A stretch of DNA of 64,000 nt from Arenivirga flava (lineage in GTDB: Bacteria > Actinomycetota > Actinomycetes > Actinomycetales > Microbacteriaceae): NCBI RefSeq assembly GCF_030161575.1, contig NZ_BSUL01000001.1, forward strand, positions 3,116,655 to 3,180,654, in the 5' to 3' direction. The position numbers and the translations under genes were made by a program. The stretch's first letter is position 1. Every line of letters begins with the position of its first letter. Below, in pieces: positions 43,032 through 50,700 of the stretch. The notes beneath the pieces were generated by a model, which ran no database searches, was not told where the DNA came from, and saw only the letters and a list, made by a program, of their open reading frames with translations.

Positions 43032-43583
43032 ATGGCCAGGCCATGCGCTCTCTGCGGGCTCGCAAACCGCGACAACGTAGACGCCCGACTCGTTGCGGGT
43101 GCTCGCGTTGTGGACATCGCGGCTGAAGCCCGAGTCAGTGAGTCTGCCGTCCGCCGCCATGTCCGGAACCACCTCTCGCTGCCGCTCTTCCGCGACGGAC
43201 TCGATGTAGACGATTTGTCGCCTTCTGACCTCATCGAAAAGCTCAGCGAGAACCTCCGTGACCTTGAGCGGGTTCGGAGTGCCGCATTGCGCACTGGTGC
43301 GAGCGGGACGGTTATCCGGGCCGCGTCTACTTCCTCAGACATCATCGCCACCCTCATGAACAGGCTTGGCATCGATGACCTGAGTATTGCGGGAGAGCTG
43401 GCGTACGCCGAGCAGCTAGCCCGAGCAGTCGCCACCGCCACGCGGTCCAGTCCGGCCCTCGCCGCCCTACTCGCGCCCGAACTCCGCACGGTCGGACTCG
43501 AAGCCGAGGCCGCCTCTCTAGATGCCTACGTCGCCCACCTAGGCGCGCTAACTACCCTACGCAAGGAGCCCTCTCATGACTGA
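43032..43583 (+). CDS. putative helix-turn-helix protein of the element
   Basis: A 183-residue protein; ATG 43032 is preferred because GGAG lies seven bases upstream. The N terminus has a CALC pair, and then VVDIAAEARVSESAVRRHVRN reads like a helix-turn-helix. The rest is helical (LIEKLSENLRDLERVRSAAL) with an Ala-rich end. It resembles small DNA-binding proteins of actinobacterial plasmids and phages (terminase-small-subunit-like layout), but I cannot name a family. It begins a three-gene overlapping run up to 44345. Confidence 0.65.
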   Translation: MARPCALCGLANRDNVDARLVAGARVVDIAAEARVSESAVRRHVRNHLSLPLFRDGLDVDDLSPSDLIEKLSENLRDLERVRSAALRTGASGTVIRAASTSSDIIATLMNRLGIDDLSIAGELAYAEQLARAVATATRSSPALAALLAPELRTVGLEAEAASLDAYVAHLGALTTLRKEPSHD

Positions 43584-43977
43584 TAAGAAGCATCCTCTAG
43601 AAGGTGCGGAGATTCACTTCCTCCGCTCCATCACCGTCTATTTGGGTCAGCGCCAAAGCCGGGTGTTCGACCGCGGCGAGACCCTGACCCTCACCGCCGA
43701 GATTCTGGAATTCTCTCGGGACCGCCTCGGACAGTCTTGGTTCGAAACCGAGCTGGCGAAGGGCTCCGCGTCGCTAAAGATCGCTCGCGGCGCATGGCCG
43801 GAGGGGGTGCCGACTTGGATCGCTGGGGACGCAGCTTGGGCTACAGCGCGCGAGCAGGCGCGGCTGGAGGCATGGGCGCATCCCACGCTTGAAGAGCAGC
43901 TTGCTGCGCGAGCCGAAGTCAACAGGGTGTACGGCCCCGCGGTCACCTCCCGCACGCTAGGGCAGGTCGTGCGATGA
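43576..43977 (+). CDS. hypothetical protein of the element
   Basis: A 133-residue soluble protein with AAGGAG before ATG 43576. It contains FLRSITVYLGQRQSRVFDRGE and a helical C-terminal half (AWATAREQARLEAWAHPTLEEQ). No family was recognised. Overlaps with both neighbours (8 and 4 bases) imply translation as a set. Confidence 0.65.
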   Translation: MTDKKHPLEGAEIHFLRSITVYLGQRQSRVFDRGETLTLTAEILEFSRDRLGQSWFETELAKGSASLKIARGAWPEGVPTWIAGDAAWATAREQARLEAWAHPTLEEQLAARAEVNRVYGPAVTSRTLGQVVR

Positions 43978-44345
43978 GTGCCCCCATGGCCCCTATGGCG
44001 TTTCGGCAGCGCATCGCCGACGTGTTGCGGTCCTTCGGGGCTCCGGCACACGTCCGTGCCCGTTCAGACCGTCAACTCTCCGAGCTACTCGCCGAAGCTG
44101 AGCAGAACGCCGTGCGTCCGGACATCTTGGGACTGAAACGGTGGAGCATCAACGCTCGTGCCGACCTTGCAGTGTCCGGCGTTATCGCTTCCGCCGCGGA
44201 GGTTACGCGCGACGGGGCAGACTTCTCCGCCGTTGTAGTGCGTCGCCACGTCGCTGCGGGTGGCCGTGGCGGACTCGTCGCGGTCGTGCCTATTGCTGTC
44301 CTTGCCGATTTGATCGCGGAGAGTGAGGGTCAGCAGGGTATCTAA
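43974..44345 (+). CDS. hypothetical protein of the element
   Basis: A 123-residue protein starting at ATG 43974 (4-base overlap). It has a helical N-terminal half (FRQRIADVLRSFGAPAHVRA, LSELLAEAEQ) and a C-terminal half with VVVRRHVAAGGRGGLVAVVP, which could be a small beta-sheet. No family was recognised. The gene set 43032-44345 ends at a strong terminator (44445-44477). Confidence 0.62.
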   Translation: MSAPMAPMAFRQRIADVLRSFGAPAHVRARSDRQLSELLAEAEQNAVRPDILGLKRWSINARADLAVSGVIASAAEVTRDGADFSAVVVRRHVAAGGRGGLVAVVPIAVLADLIAESEGQQGI

Positions 44346-44444
44346 TCTTGCGGGCCGCTTCCGTCCCCTACATGCGGCGGCCCGCGAGCGCGGATTTTCT
44401 TCGGGTCCGCGGTGGTGGCTGGGTTCTCCTTCCCTCAGCCCCCG

Positions 44445-44477
44445 GGGCCGGGCCTCTGCTGGGGCCCGGCCCTTTTT
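44445..44477 (+). terminator. intrinsic terminator
   Basis: GGGCCGGGCC (44445-44454) pairs exactly with GGCCCGGCCC (44463-44472), followed by TTTTT. It ends the 43032-44345 gene run. Confidence 0.85.
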
Positions 44478-44547
44478 CGTTGCACTGATGCCGAGATTTC
44501 CGAATCTCGGGCTCGTAACGCGACCGCAGTCGCTGCATGACTTGAGC

Positions 44548-44573
44548 CACACGATAATGTCAGTTATCGTGTG
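44548..44573. other. dif-like palindrome, candidate crossover site of the tyrosine recombinase
   Basis: CACACGATAA (44548-44557) and TTATCGTGTG (44564-44573) are perfect 10-bp inverted arms around the six-base centre TGTCAG. Two arms with inner ATAA/TTAT ends and a six-base spacer are the architecture of XerC/XerD dif sites. It ends four bases before ATG 44577, so it could also be an autoregulatory operator. Confidence 0.65.
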
Positions 44574-44576
44574 TTT

Positions 44577-45515
44577 ATGAGCGCGAGCGTCCAGGCCACC
44601 GACATCACGAGCAACACAACACGCCACGGGGCTCTCGCCGGAGCTTGGCTCGCATCGCTGACCAGCGACAACACCCGCCGCGCGTACCGCCGTGACCTGA
44701 CGGCATTTCTCGAGTTCCTGGACGGTCACGGGGTCGACTTGTTCGCAGCTGAGCGCCCTCACGTTGACCTCTACCGGCTCAGCATCGAAGAGCAGTCCGC
44801 TGCCACGGTGGCCCGCAAGCTCTCTGCGCTGAGCGCGTTTTACCGCTATGCGCAGGATGAGGGGGCGGCGACGTCCAACCCCGTCGTTCGCGTCAAGCGC
44901 CCCAAGATCGATGCAGACCACTCTGAGACGCAGGGCCTCACCCGTGCACAGGCAATGGCGCTGCTCGAAGCTGCGAAAGAAGATTCCGCACGCTCGCACG
45001 CGCTCGTGGCGCTGCTCCTCTTCACCGGCGCTCGCGTCTCTGAGGCCCTAGGAGCGCGCGTGAGCGACCTCAAGCACAGTGGGGGCCACAGGGTACTTAG
45101 CGTGACCCGGAAGGGCGGTAAGCGGGCTCTGCTCGTGCTTCCGGCACAGGTGCTCGACGCGCTCGGCGGCTACCTGGGAACAGGGACGGCTCATGGCACT
45201 GAGGTCACCACCGCGGATGCGGCGAGCGCCGCCGATGCCCTGCTCTTCACTACCCGCACCGGGAAGTCGTGGGCGCCCTCTGAAGCCTTCCGCACGGTAC
45301 AGCGGCTCGCTAAGGGCGCGGGTATTGAAGGGGCGCTCAGCCCGCACAGCCTCCGCCACACGCACGCCACGCTGGCGCTCGACGCCGGTATGCCTCTTGC
45401 CGAACTCCAGGATTCGCTAGGTCACGCCGACCCCCGAACCACGCAGCGGTACAACCGTGCCCGGAACCGGCTGGAGCGGTCGAGCGCTCACACCCTGGCG
45501 GCGGTGTTGTCCTGA
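44577..45515 (+). CDS. Xer-like tyrosine recombinase
   Basis: A 312-residue tyrosine recombinase. The N-terminal SAM-like DNA-binding domain has AGAWLASLTSDNTRRAYRRD, SALSAFYRYAQDEG. The catalytic residues are visible: Arg in LFTGARVSEALG, the HxxR box SPHSLRHTHATLAL, and His and Tyr in DSLGHADPRTTQRYNRAR. ATG 44577 is favoured; a GTG at 44571 lies within the palindrome arm. A 10-bp palindrome with six-base spacer immediately upstream resembles a dif site, so this enzyme may act there to resolve multimers of the circular form. The serine integrase at the right end is the more likely integrase for the pilin site. Confidence 0.9.
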   Translation: MSASVQATDITSNTTRHGALAGAWLASLTSDNTRRAYRRDLTAFLEFLDGHGVDLFAAERPHVDLYRLSIEEQSAATVARKLSALSAFYRYAQDEGAATSNPVVRVKRPKIDADHSETQGLTRAQAMALLEAAKEDSARSHALVALLLFTGARVSEALGARVSDLKHSGGHRVLSVTRKGGKRALLVLPAQVLDALGGYLGTGTAHGTEVTTADAASAADALLFTTRTGKSWAPSEAFRTVQRLAKGAGIEGALSPHSLRHTHATLALDAGMPLAELQDSLGHADPRTTQRYNRARNRLERSSAHTLAAVLS

Positions 45516-45625
45516 GGTCGCACGCCTGTCGTACGTATCTTCACGCCGGAACAGCCGTACGCCAGTCGGGCGTGCATTGGGGTGTACATCCCATATACAC
45601 GTGGTGCTAGAGTCAGACCATTGCT

Positions 45626-45663
45626 CCCCGCCCTCCCTAACGGGACTGGCGGGGCCTTTTTCT
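45626..45663 (+). terminator. intrinsic terminator after the tyrosine recombinase
   Basis: CCCCGCC (45626-45632) pairs with GGCGGGG (45648-45654), followed by a T-rich tract (45657-45663). Confidence 0.8.
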
Positions 45664-45675
45664 TTGGGGGACGTT

Positions 45676-46266
45676 TTGAGCACCGGCTGGCTCCTGATCG
45701 ACTATCAGAATCTCCATTTCAGCGCTGGAGACGTGTTCGAGCCCCACGGGACGCCGCCCGAGGACTACCTTGTGCACCCCGACCGTTTCGCCGCGCAAGT
45801 CGAAGTCGAGTGGCAAAACAAGTTCGCTCAGCCTCTTGAGATTCGCCGTGTAGATGTGTTTCGGGGACTCCCTGATCCTCGCAAAGAGGGTGCGCTCAAC
45901 GGTCATGTGAGCAGACAGAACCGCCTATGGACTAGTGGTCGAGTCAACGTCTACACCCGTGCTCTTCGCTATCCGCGGGACTGGCCGAACTCTCGCGCCG
46001 AGGAAAAGGGCATCGACGTGCTGCTTGCGCTGTCCTTCTTCCGCGCGGTGCTCGTCAAGAAATCGGACTATGTAATTCTCGCGTCGCGAGACACGGACCT
46101 CGTGCCTGCGCTTGAGATGGCCGAGACTGCTGTCCCTGGACGCGCTGCAATCGCGACATGGAGTGGTAGCTCCGTTCTCCGCCCGAAGACGGCGAACCAA
46201 ATTCCGACCGTGCAACTCGGGCGTGCTGCGTACGAGAAAACTTTGGCCGAGCACGACGGGAGCTAG
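45676..46266 (+). CDS. NYN-domain (PIN-like) putative ribonuclease
   Basis: A 196-residue protein from TTG 45676, chosen because GGGGGA lies just upstream and the NYN fold starts at once. The acidic residues of the PIN/NYN active site are in place: Asp in WLLIDYQNLHF, Asp in KGIDVLLALSFFRAVL and the Asp pair in LASRDTDLVPALEMAE. NYN proteins cut RNA and occur in tRNA/mRNA decay and in defence systems. It stands alone after a terminator. Its stop codon lies in GCTAGC, exactly where an IS481 element has inserted, so the coding sequence was not damaged. Confidence 0.82.
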   Translation: MSTGWLLIDYQNLHFSAGDVFEPHGTPPEDYLVHPDRFAAQVEVEWQNKFAQPLEIRRVDVFRGLPDPRKEGALNGHVSRQNRLWTSGRVNVYTRALRYPRDWPNSRAEEKGIDVLLALSFFRAVLVKKSDYVILASRDTDLVPALEMAETAVPGRAAIATWSGSSVLRPKTANQIPTVQLGRAAYEKTLAEHDGS

Positions 46267-46267
46267 C

Positions 46268-47321
46268 TGTACTTCCTTGGGAGGTTGTGAACGTTGGGGG
46301 CGTTAGCGAAGGCCTCCGGGACGATGTGAGTTACGACACACATCACCATCCACGGAGGCCTTCGTGACCCACGCTAACGCGCCATTCACCCCGGAGGGCA
46401 GGACTCGTCTTGCCCGGTTGATCGTCGAGGAGGGCTGGTCGGTGCGCCGTGCTGCGGAGCGGTTTCAGTGCTCGCCCGCGACCGCGTCGCGTTGGGCTGC
46501 CCGGTTCCGGGCCGGGCAGGCGATGACGGACCGGTCCTCAACGCCGCATCGTTCGCCATCGCGGACGACGCGGCGGCGGGAGCGGCGGATCGTCGCGCTG
46601 AGGTTCACCCGCCGTTGGGGTCCGCACCGCATCGGCTACCACTTGCGCATCCCGCGCTCCACGGTCGAGCGGGTCCTGGCCCGCTACCGGATGCCACGCC
46701 TGGTGCATCTCGATCAGGCCACCGGGCTCCCCGTTCGCAAGGCTGCCCCGGTCCGGATGGAGGCGACCCGGCCGGGCGAGCTGGTCCACATCGATATCAA
46801 GAAGCTCGGGCGCATCCCTGACGGCGGCGGGCACCGGATGCTCGGCCGCACGGTCGGGAACCGGCACAACAAGAAGCGGGGCCGGGGTTACGCGTTCCTG
46901 CATCACGCGATCGACAGCTACTCGAGGTTGGTCTACTCCGAGCAGCACACGGACGAGCGCAAGGAGACCGCGGCCGGGTTCTGGTTGCGGGCGCGGGCGT
47001 TCTTCGAGACCGCGGGCTTCACCGTCAGCGCGGTGATGACCGATAACGGCTCTTGCTACCGCTCCCGCGTCTTCGCGACGGCGCTCGGCGACGTCAAGCA
47101 TCGACGCACCCGCCCCTATCGGCCACAGACGAACGGGAAGGTCGAGCGCTTCAACCGCACCCTCGCGACCGAGTGGGCCTACGAACGGCTCTACTCCACC
47201 GACGAAGCCCGCTCAGCGACCTACGTCGACTGGATCCACCACTACAACCACCACCGGCCCCACACCGGGATCGGCGGGCTCACGCCCGCCGACCGCGTTC
47301 ACAACCTCACTGGGAACTACA
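46268..47321 (+). mobile_element. IS481-family insertion sequence, complete
   Basis: The ends are TGT...ACA with 26-bp inverted repeats that match at 22 positions: TGTACTTCCTTGGGAGG at the left and TGTAGTTCCCAGTGAGG on the other strand at the right, both continuing TTGTGAACG. The flanks carry a 6-bp target duplication, GCTAGC at 46262-46267 and 47322-47327. It encodes one DDE transposase. Its composition is GC-rich like the host, unlike the rest of the element. Confidence 0.88.
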
Positions 47322-47326
47322 GCTAG
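46364..47326 (+). CDS. IS481-family transposase
   Basis: A 320-residue DDE transposase from GTG 46364 (GGAGG ten bases upstream). The N terminus has a helix-turn-helix (SVRRAAERFQCSPATASRWA) and a second, HTH_29-like region. The rve-type core shows Asp in LVHIDIKKLGRI, Asp in VMTDNGSCYRS and Glu in GKVERFNRTLATEW. HHYNHHRPHTGIGGLTPADR is the usual C-terminal block. The stop codon TAG is formed by the duplicated target site just outside the right inverted repeat. The gene appears intact. Confidence 0.93.
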   Translation: MTHANAPFTPEGRTRLARLIVEEGWSVRRAAERFQCSPATASRWAARFRAGQAMTDRSSTPHRSPSRTTRRRERRIVALRFTRRWGPHRIGYHLRIPRSTVERVLARYRMPRLVHLDQATGLPVRKAAPVRMEATRPGELVHIDIKKLGRIPDGGGHRMLGRTVGNRHNKKRGRGYAFLHHAIDSYSRLVYSEQHTDERKETAAGFWLRARAFFETAGFTVSAVMTDNGSCYRSRVFATALGDVKHRRTRPYRPQTNGKVERFNRTLATEWAYERLYSTDEARSATYVDWIHHYNHHRPHTGIGGLTPADRVHNLTGNYS

Positions 47327-47604
47327 CCCCATCCGAAGTGATGGCGGAAACGTTTGGGATCAGCCCGGAACTCAAGAACCTTGCGCACCCGCTCCTCCCG
47401 ATCTGCGCTGAGTTCGAGCGGAATCATCCGCCCGTCGTCCGGATGCACCCCATACGCCATCCAAAAGATCGTGTGTCCGCGCCCGATCCGCCGCCGCTCG
47501 ATCTTGCCGAGCATGTCGCCGTTCTCGTTATGCAGCGTCCACGCCTCGCTTCCGGGTACCTTGCGTTCTTCCACAAGCTCGAAGGTAAAGGGCGCCTGAG
47601 ACAT
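47323..47604 (-). CDS. small hypothetical protein
   Basis: A 93-residue basic protein from ATG 47604: FELVEERKVPGSEAWTLHNE, GKIERRRIGRGHTIFWMAYG and an Arg-rich helical end (RKVLEFRADPKRFRHHFGW). No family was recognised. Its stop codon lies in the same GCTAGC as the stop of the NYN gene, which faced it before the IS inserted. In the original element these two genes were convergent and shared one CTAG. Confidence 0.62.
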   Translation of the reverse strand: MSQAPFTFELVEERKVPGSEAWTLHNENGDMLGKIERRRIGRGHTIFWMAYGVHPDDGRMIPLELSADREERVRKVLEFRADPKRFRHHFGWG

Positions 47605-47620
47605 TGAACCTTTCGAGCCC

Positions 47621-48082
47621 TCAGGCAGTGGATGGCCGCTCGCTCAGCGCCCGAATCCGAGCGACTGTGCGGTCCATTGCGATCTGGACTTCGATGGCGT
47701 CTTTCTTCCACTCCGGCCAGTCGGGGTCCTCAAGAAACTTCTGAAACCCCTCCTCGTCATGACCTACCTGCCGATCCCACTGCTCAGGCACGAGGTCTCG
47801 GCCAAGGAGTCCAACCAGGGTCAATGCCTCCGCGCCCATGACCTTCCGCTCCTGAGGATCACTTGATCCACCACGGTTTCGGTTCTGGAGAAGGCGGATC
47901 ATCATTTCCAGGTCCAGCATGAGTTTGGCTTGCTCGATACTGGCACGCCGATCCTCCGCGGCGATGCGACGGGAGTTCACTCGATCTCGCCACGACACGA
48001 TTAGAGCAACGACTGAAGCGCCTACGGCAACCACGACGGCAGCCGTCTGAATCCATAGAGCTAGGGCCTCTGGGTAATCCAC
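47621..48082 (-). CDS. single-pass membrane protein of unknown function
   Basis: A 153-residue protein. GTG 48082 is preferred because GAGGAGG lies six bases upstream. One helix near the N terminus (IQTAAVVVAVGASVVALIVS) is followed by a coiled helical part (RRIAAEDRRASIEQAKLMLD) and an acidic soluble end (DWPEWKKDAIEVQIAMDRTV). The topology is that of small membrane sensors or effectors. It lies between the small basic protein and the large membrane protein on the same strand; a joint function is possible. Confidence 0.62.
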   Translation of the reverse strand: MDYPEALALWIQTAAVVVAVGASVVALIVSWRDRVNSRRIAAEDRRASIEQAKLMLDLEMMIRLLQNRNRGGSSDPQERKVMGAEALTLVGLLGRDLVPEQWDRQVGHDEEGFQKFLEDPDWPEWKKDAIEVQIAMDRTVARIRALSERPSTA

Positions 48083-48181
48083 GGGTTTCCTCCTCGTTGT
48101 GCACGATGCTGGTTCCATTCAGACACACTCAATGGCGGATGCCGTTTTGCCTTGACCGATGCGTACCCCCTCGACACGGGT

Positions 48182-49494
48182 CTACAGAATTGGATCGTCC
48201 GACTGCTTCCAATCCGGTGGCCAGCGCTTGCGGATGAACCCTGCTGACCACTCCTCGCCCTCTCCGGGCCACGAGGTTGGAGGTGCGTCGCCTTGGAAGA
48301 CGAACTTGCTCCTATGCTCCGAACCCCCGATGCCTAGCACCCCACCGCCAGGTGTGATTCGCCAGGCGCGCCATACCTTGAACGCGTCAGCGGTCTCGAT
48401 GTGCACACCGTGATTGGCGGGCAGCCCGTGAGCCGCGGCATCGATTAGAACATCGGGCACATCGTCCCAATATTGTGAGCCGCGTCTTTCGTACTGTCCG
48501 TTTTGCAGGACCCACAACCACTCAAGCTGTTCTTTCGTTTCGCGAAACTCACGACGATCAAGGTGCCTGCCGTCGGCGTCTCGCTCGTTCCGCCCGACGT
48601 TGCGTTCCAGTGCCGCGAGGCGATCCGCTTCGGCTTGAGCGGTCTTCCGAATGTCCGCCCGAACTTCTCTCATCCCGAGGAGCGACCCCCGCAAAGTACC
48701 GTCACGGGCGAACTCATCATGACGAGGGCGATATCTCTGCAAGATGCTCAGCCTGCCCTGAGAACCCAGGGCGAGACCAGTCACGTTGCGACGTGTGAGC
48801 TTCGTCCCTCGGATGCTGATGCGGGTGGTCACCTCTTGGAGGACTACGGAATATCCGAACCAGTAAAAGAAAGGAAACAGCGACAGCGGTAGCCAGAATC
48901 CGTAGAACAGGGACTGCATCACATCTGCCCAGTCCGGTGGCTGCGTAACGAAGCTCACCGACGTCCAAATGAATAGAGATGCCCCGATGAGGGCGAGTCC
49001 TTTGGTTGCCCAGTTGCTACCGCTGTCCTTGCCTTGCCGGGCCACTGCCACCGACGCAGCGACCAGGACAAGCACGATGACTTGAAGGAGAAGCTCGCCT
49101 AGGAGCGGAAGGGGGCTGTGTCTAGATAGAACGTGAGTAGGACGGACAACCCGAACGTCTCTTTCATGAGACGAGAGGCGAGGTGTCCTCCTGAGTCAGC
49201 TTTAAACGAGCGGTATGCAAGGGGAAACACCACAGTTGTGGTGAGGATGATGGAGTCCTTGAGCAGGTTCAAATCCCACAGCCCGATGCTCCTCGCAAGG
49301 CCGGTGGAGATGACTGCTGCACCTGCGACGACCATGAAGACCTTCAGCATGGTGATGTTGAAGACAGCGCGGAGCAGTTCGCTGAGGGATGGGCGAATCT
49401 GCCGCCGCACGTTGGGGATCGCGACAAAGATCAAGCCTGTAGCAACGATCACGATCAGAGAGGCAAGCTCTCGTGTAGTAAGCACATCCAGCAT
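48182..49494 (-). CDS. multi-pass membrane protein with cytosolic C-terminal domain (frameshifted)
   Basis: Two abutting frames look like one gene of about 437 residues. The first (ATG 49494 with GAGGGAG upstream) has helices LASLIVIVATGLIFVAIP, MLKVFMVVAGAAVISTGLA and DSIILTTTVVFPLAYRSF, and stops after LDTAPFRS. The second continues with VIVLVLVAASVAVA, two more helices and a charged cytosolic domain of about 190 residues. One added base in GGGGG at 49111-49115 would join them as LDTAPLPLLGELLLQVIVLV without a stop. The 1313-base span is one short of whole codons. No family was recognised. Five or six helices plus a helical Arg/Glu-rich domain suit a membrane effector or sensor. Confidence 0.65.
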
Positions 49495-49719
49495 GTTGAC
49501 TCCCTCGGTCAACAGCGTACGGTTCTCCACCGTCACCCATCTGCCCTCCCTACAGCACGAGACGGTTGCCGCGTGAGGTACCTGACGGTCGGAGCCGCAC
49601 GCCATCGGCGAACGGCGGGCAGTGTGAGATGACGCCTTCGCTTAGCAGAGTGCCGCTGGGCTGAGAGGGAAGGAAGATCGCTAGGGTACGAGCGGCATTC
49701 GATGATCCTGGGGGGACTA

Positions 49720-50556
49720 ATGCACGTCGTGTTCGTTGACGATTCGAAGCAAAAGGGCCGCAGGGAGGCGATGGGGAATCTCATCACCCTCGGCGCAGTC
49801 GCGTTCGCTGAGGACAAAGTGCGTCCCTTCGCGGAAGCGTTCAACGCCCGCCTCGATGAGTTCGATGTGCCGCGTGAAGTCGAACTGAAGTGGTCTCCTG
49901 ACTCGAAGACCGACTGGTTCCGCAAGAACAAAAAGACCAGCATTATCGCTCCGCTCCGCGAGGCCATCCTTGCGGACGCTCTCGCACACGGTTGCAGGGT
50001 GGTTGCAGCTGTCTGGGATGACGAGCTCGCCGGACTAGGGATGAGAAATCAGACGGCGGAGCAATGGGTGATTCGGTTCCTCTTCGAACGCGTCGAGATG
50101 ATGCTTCAAAATGAGGGGCACCGTGGGATTCTGGTTTTTGACAAGCCAGGCGGCGATCACCGTGCAGAGGATGCTTGGTTAGGTGAGACAGCGGACTTGA
50201 CCTCGATAGGCACCGAATTCGTGAAGTCGGAAGCCATCGTGATACCCGTCTTGACTGCACCGTCTCACCGGCATCCACATCTCCAACTGGCCGATCTTGT
50301 GACGGGCGTAGTGACCGCAGCCCTCGCAGGATCGAAGTATGGAATGGCCCTCGCGAACATGGTCACTCCCATGTTTCACCGGAATTACTACGGAGGCATT
50401 GGAGGCGCGGGCCTCAAGCTCTACCCGGACTCGCTACTCAACCTGCTGCACTGGGTGTTCGAGGAAGAACGTTTCGTGCGTAACGGCATGGGCTTCGCCT
50501 TACCTGCGCCAGCGCTCGGGCGCTTCGGCGAGAACGACGGCCTTGCACCATCCTGA
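49720..50556 (+). CDS. DUF3800-domain protein
   Basis: A 278-residue protein from ATG 49720 (GGGGGA upstream; ATG 49702 is less likely). The N terminus MHVVFVDDSKQKG and the C-terminal SHRHPHLQLADLVTGVVTAA are hallmarks of DUF3800, with conserved Asp residues in an RNase H-like fold. ELKWSPDSKTDWFRKNKKTS and VWDDELAGLG lie between. Family members are common in mobile elements and defence islands; the activity is unproven. It is transcribed away from the membrane gene, from a divergent promoter region at about 49495-49719. Confidence 0.85.
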   Translation: MHVVFVDDSKQKGRREAMGNLITLGAVAFAEDKVRPFAEAFNARLDEFDVPREVELKWSPDSKTDWFRKNKKTSIIAPLREAILADALAHGCRVVAAVWDDELAGLGMRNQTAEQWVIRFLFERVEMMLQNEGHRGILVFDKPGGDHRAEDAWLGETADLTSIGTEFVKSEAIVIPVLTAPSHRHPHLQLADLVTGVVTAALAGSKYGMALANMVTPMFHRNYYGGIGGAGLKLYPDSLLNLLHWVFEEERFVRNGMGFALPAPALGRFGENDGLAPS

Positions 50557-50700
50557 CCTGCACGACACTGGTGCCACATCTCTTGATAACGGCCTCGAGC
50601 CCGGCTGGGCGTCAATCATTTCGCGTAGCCATGACCGGTGTCGGGGCTGTGAGCGCCACGCCGCCGAGATACACCGGGGTGCAGCAGGCTGATCCGAAAG

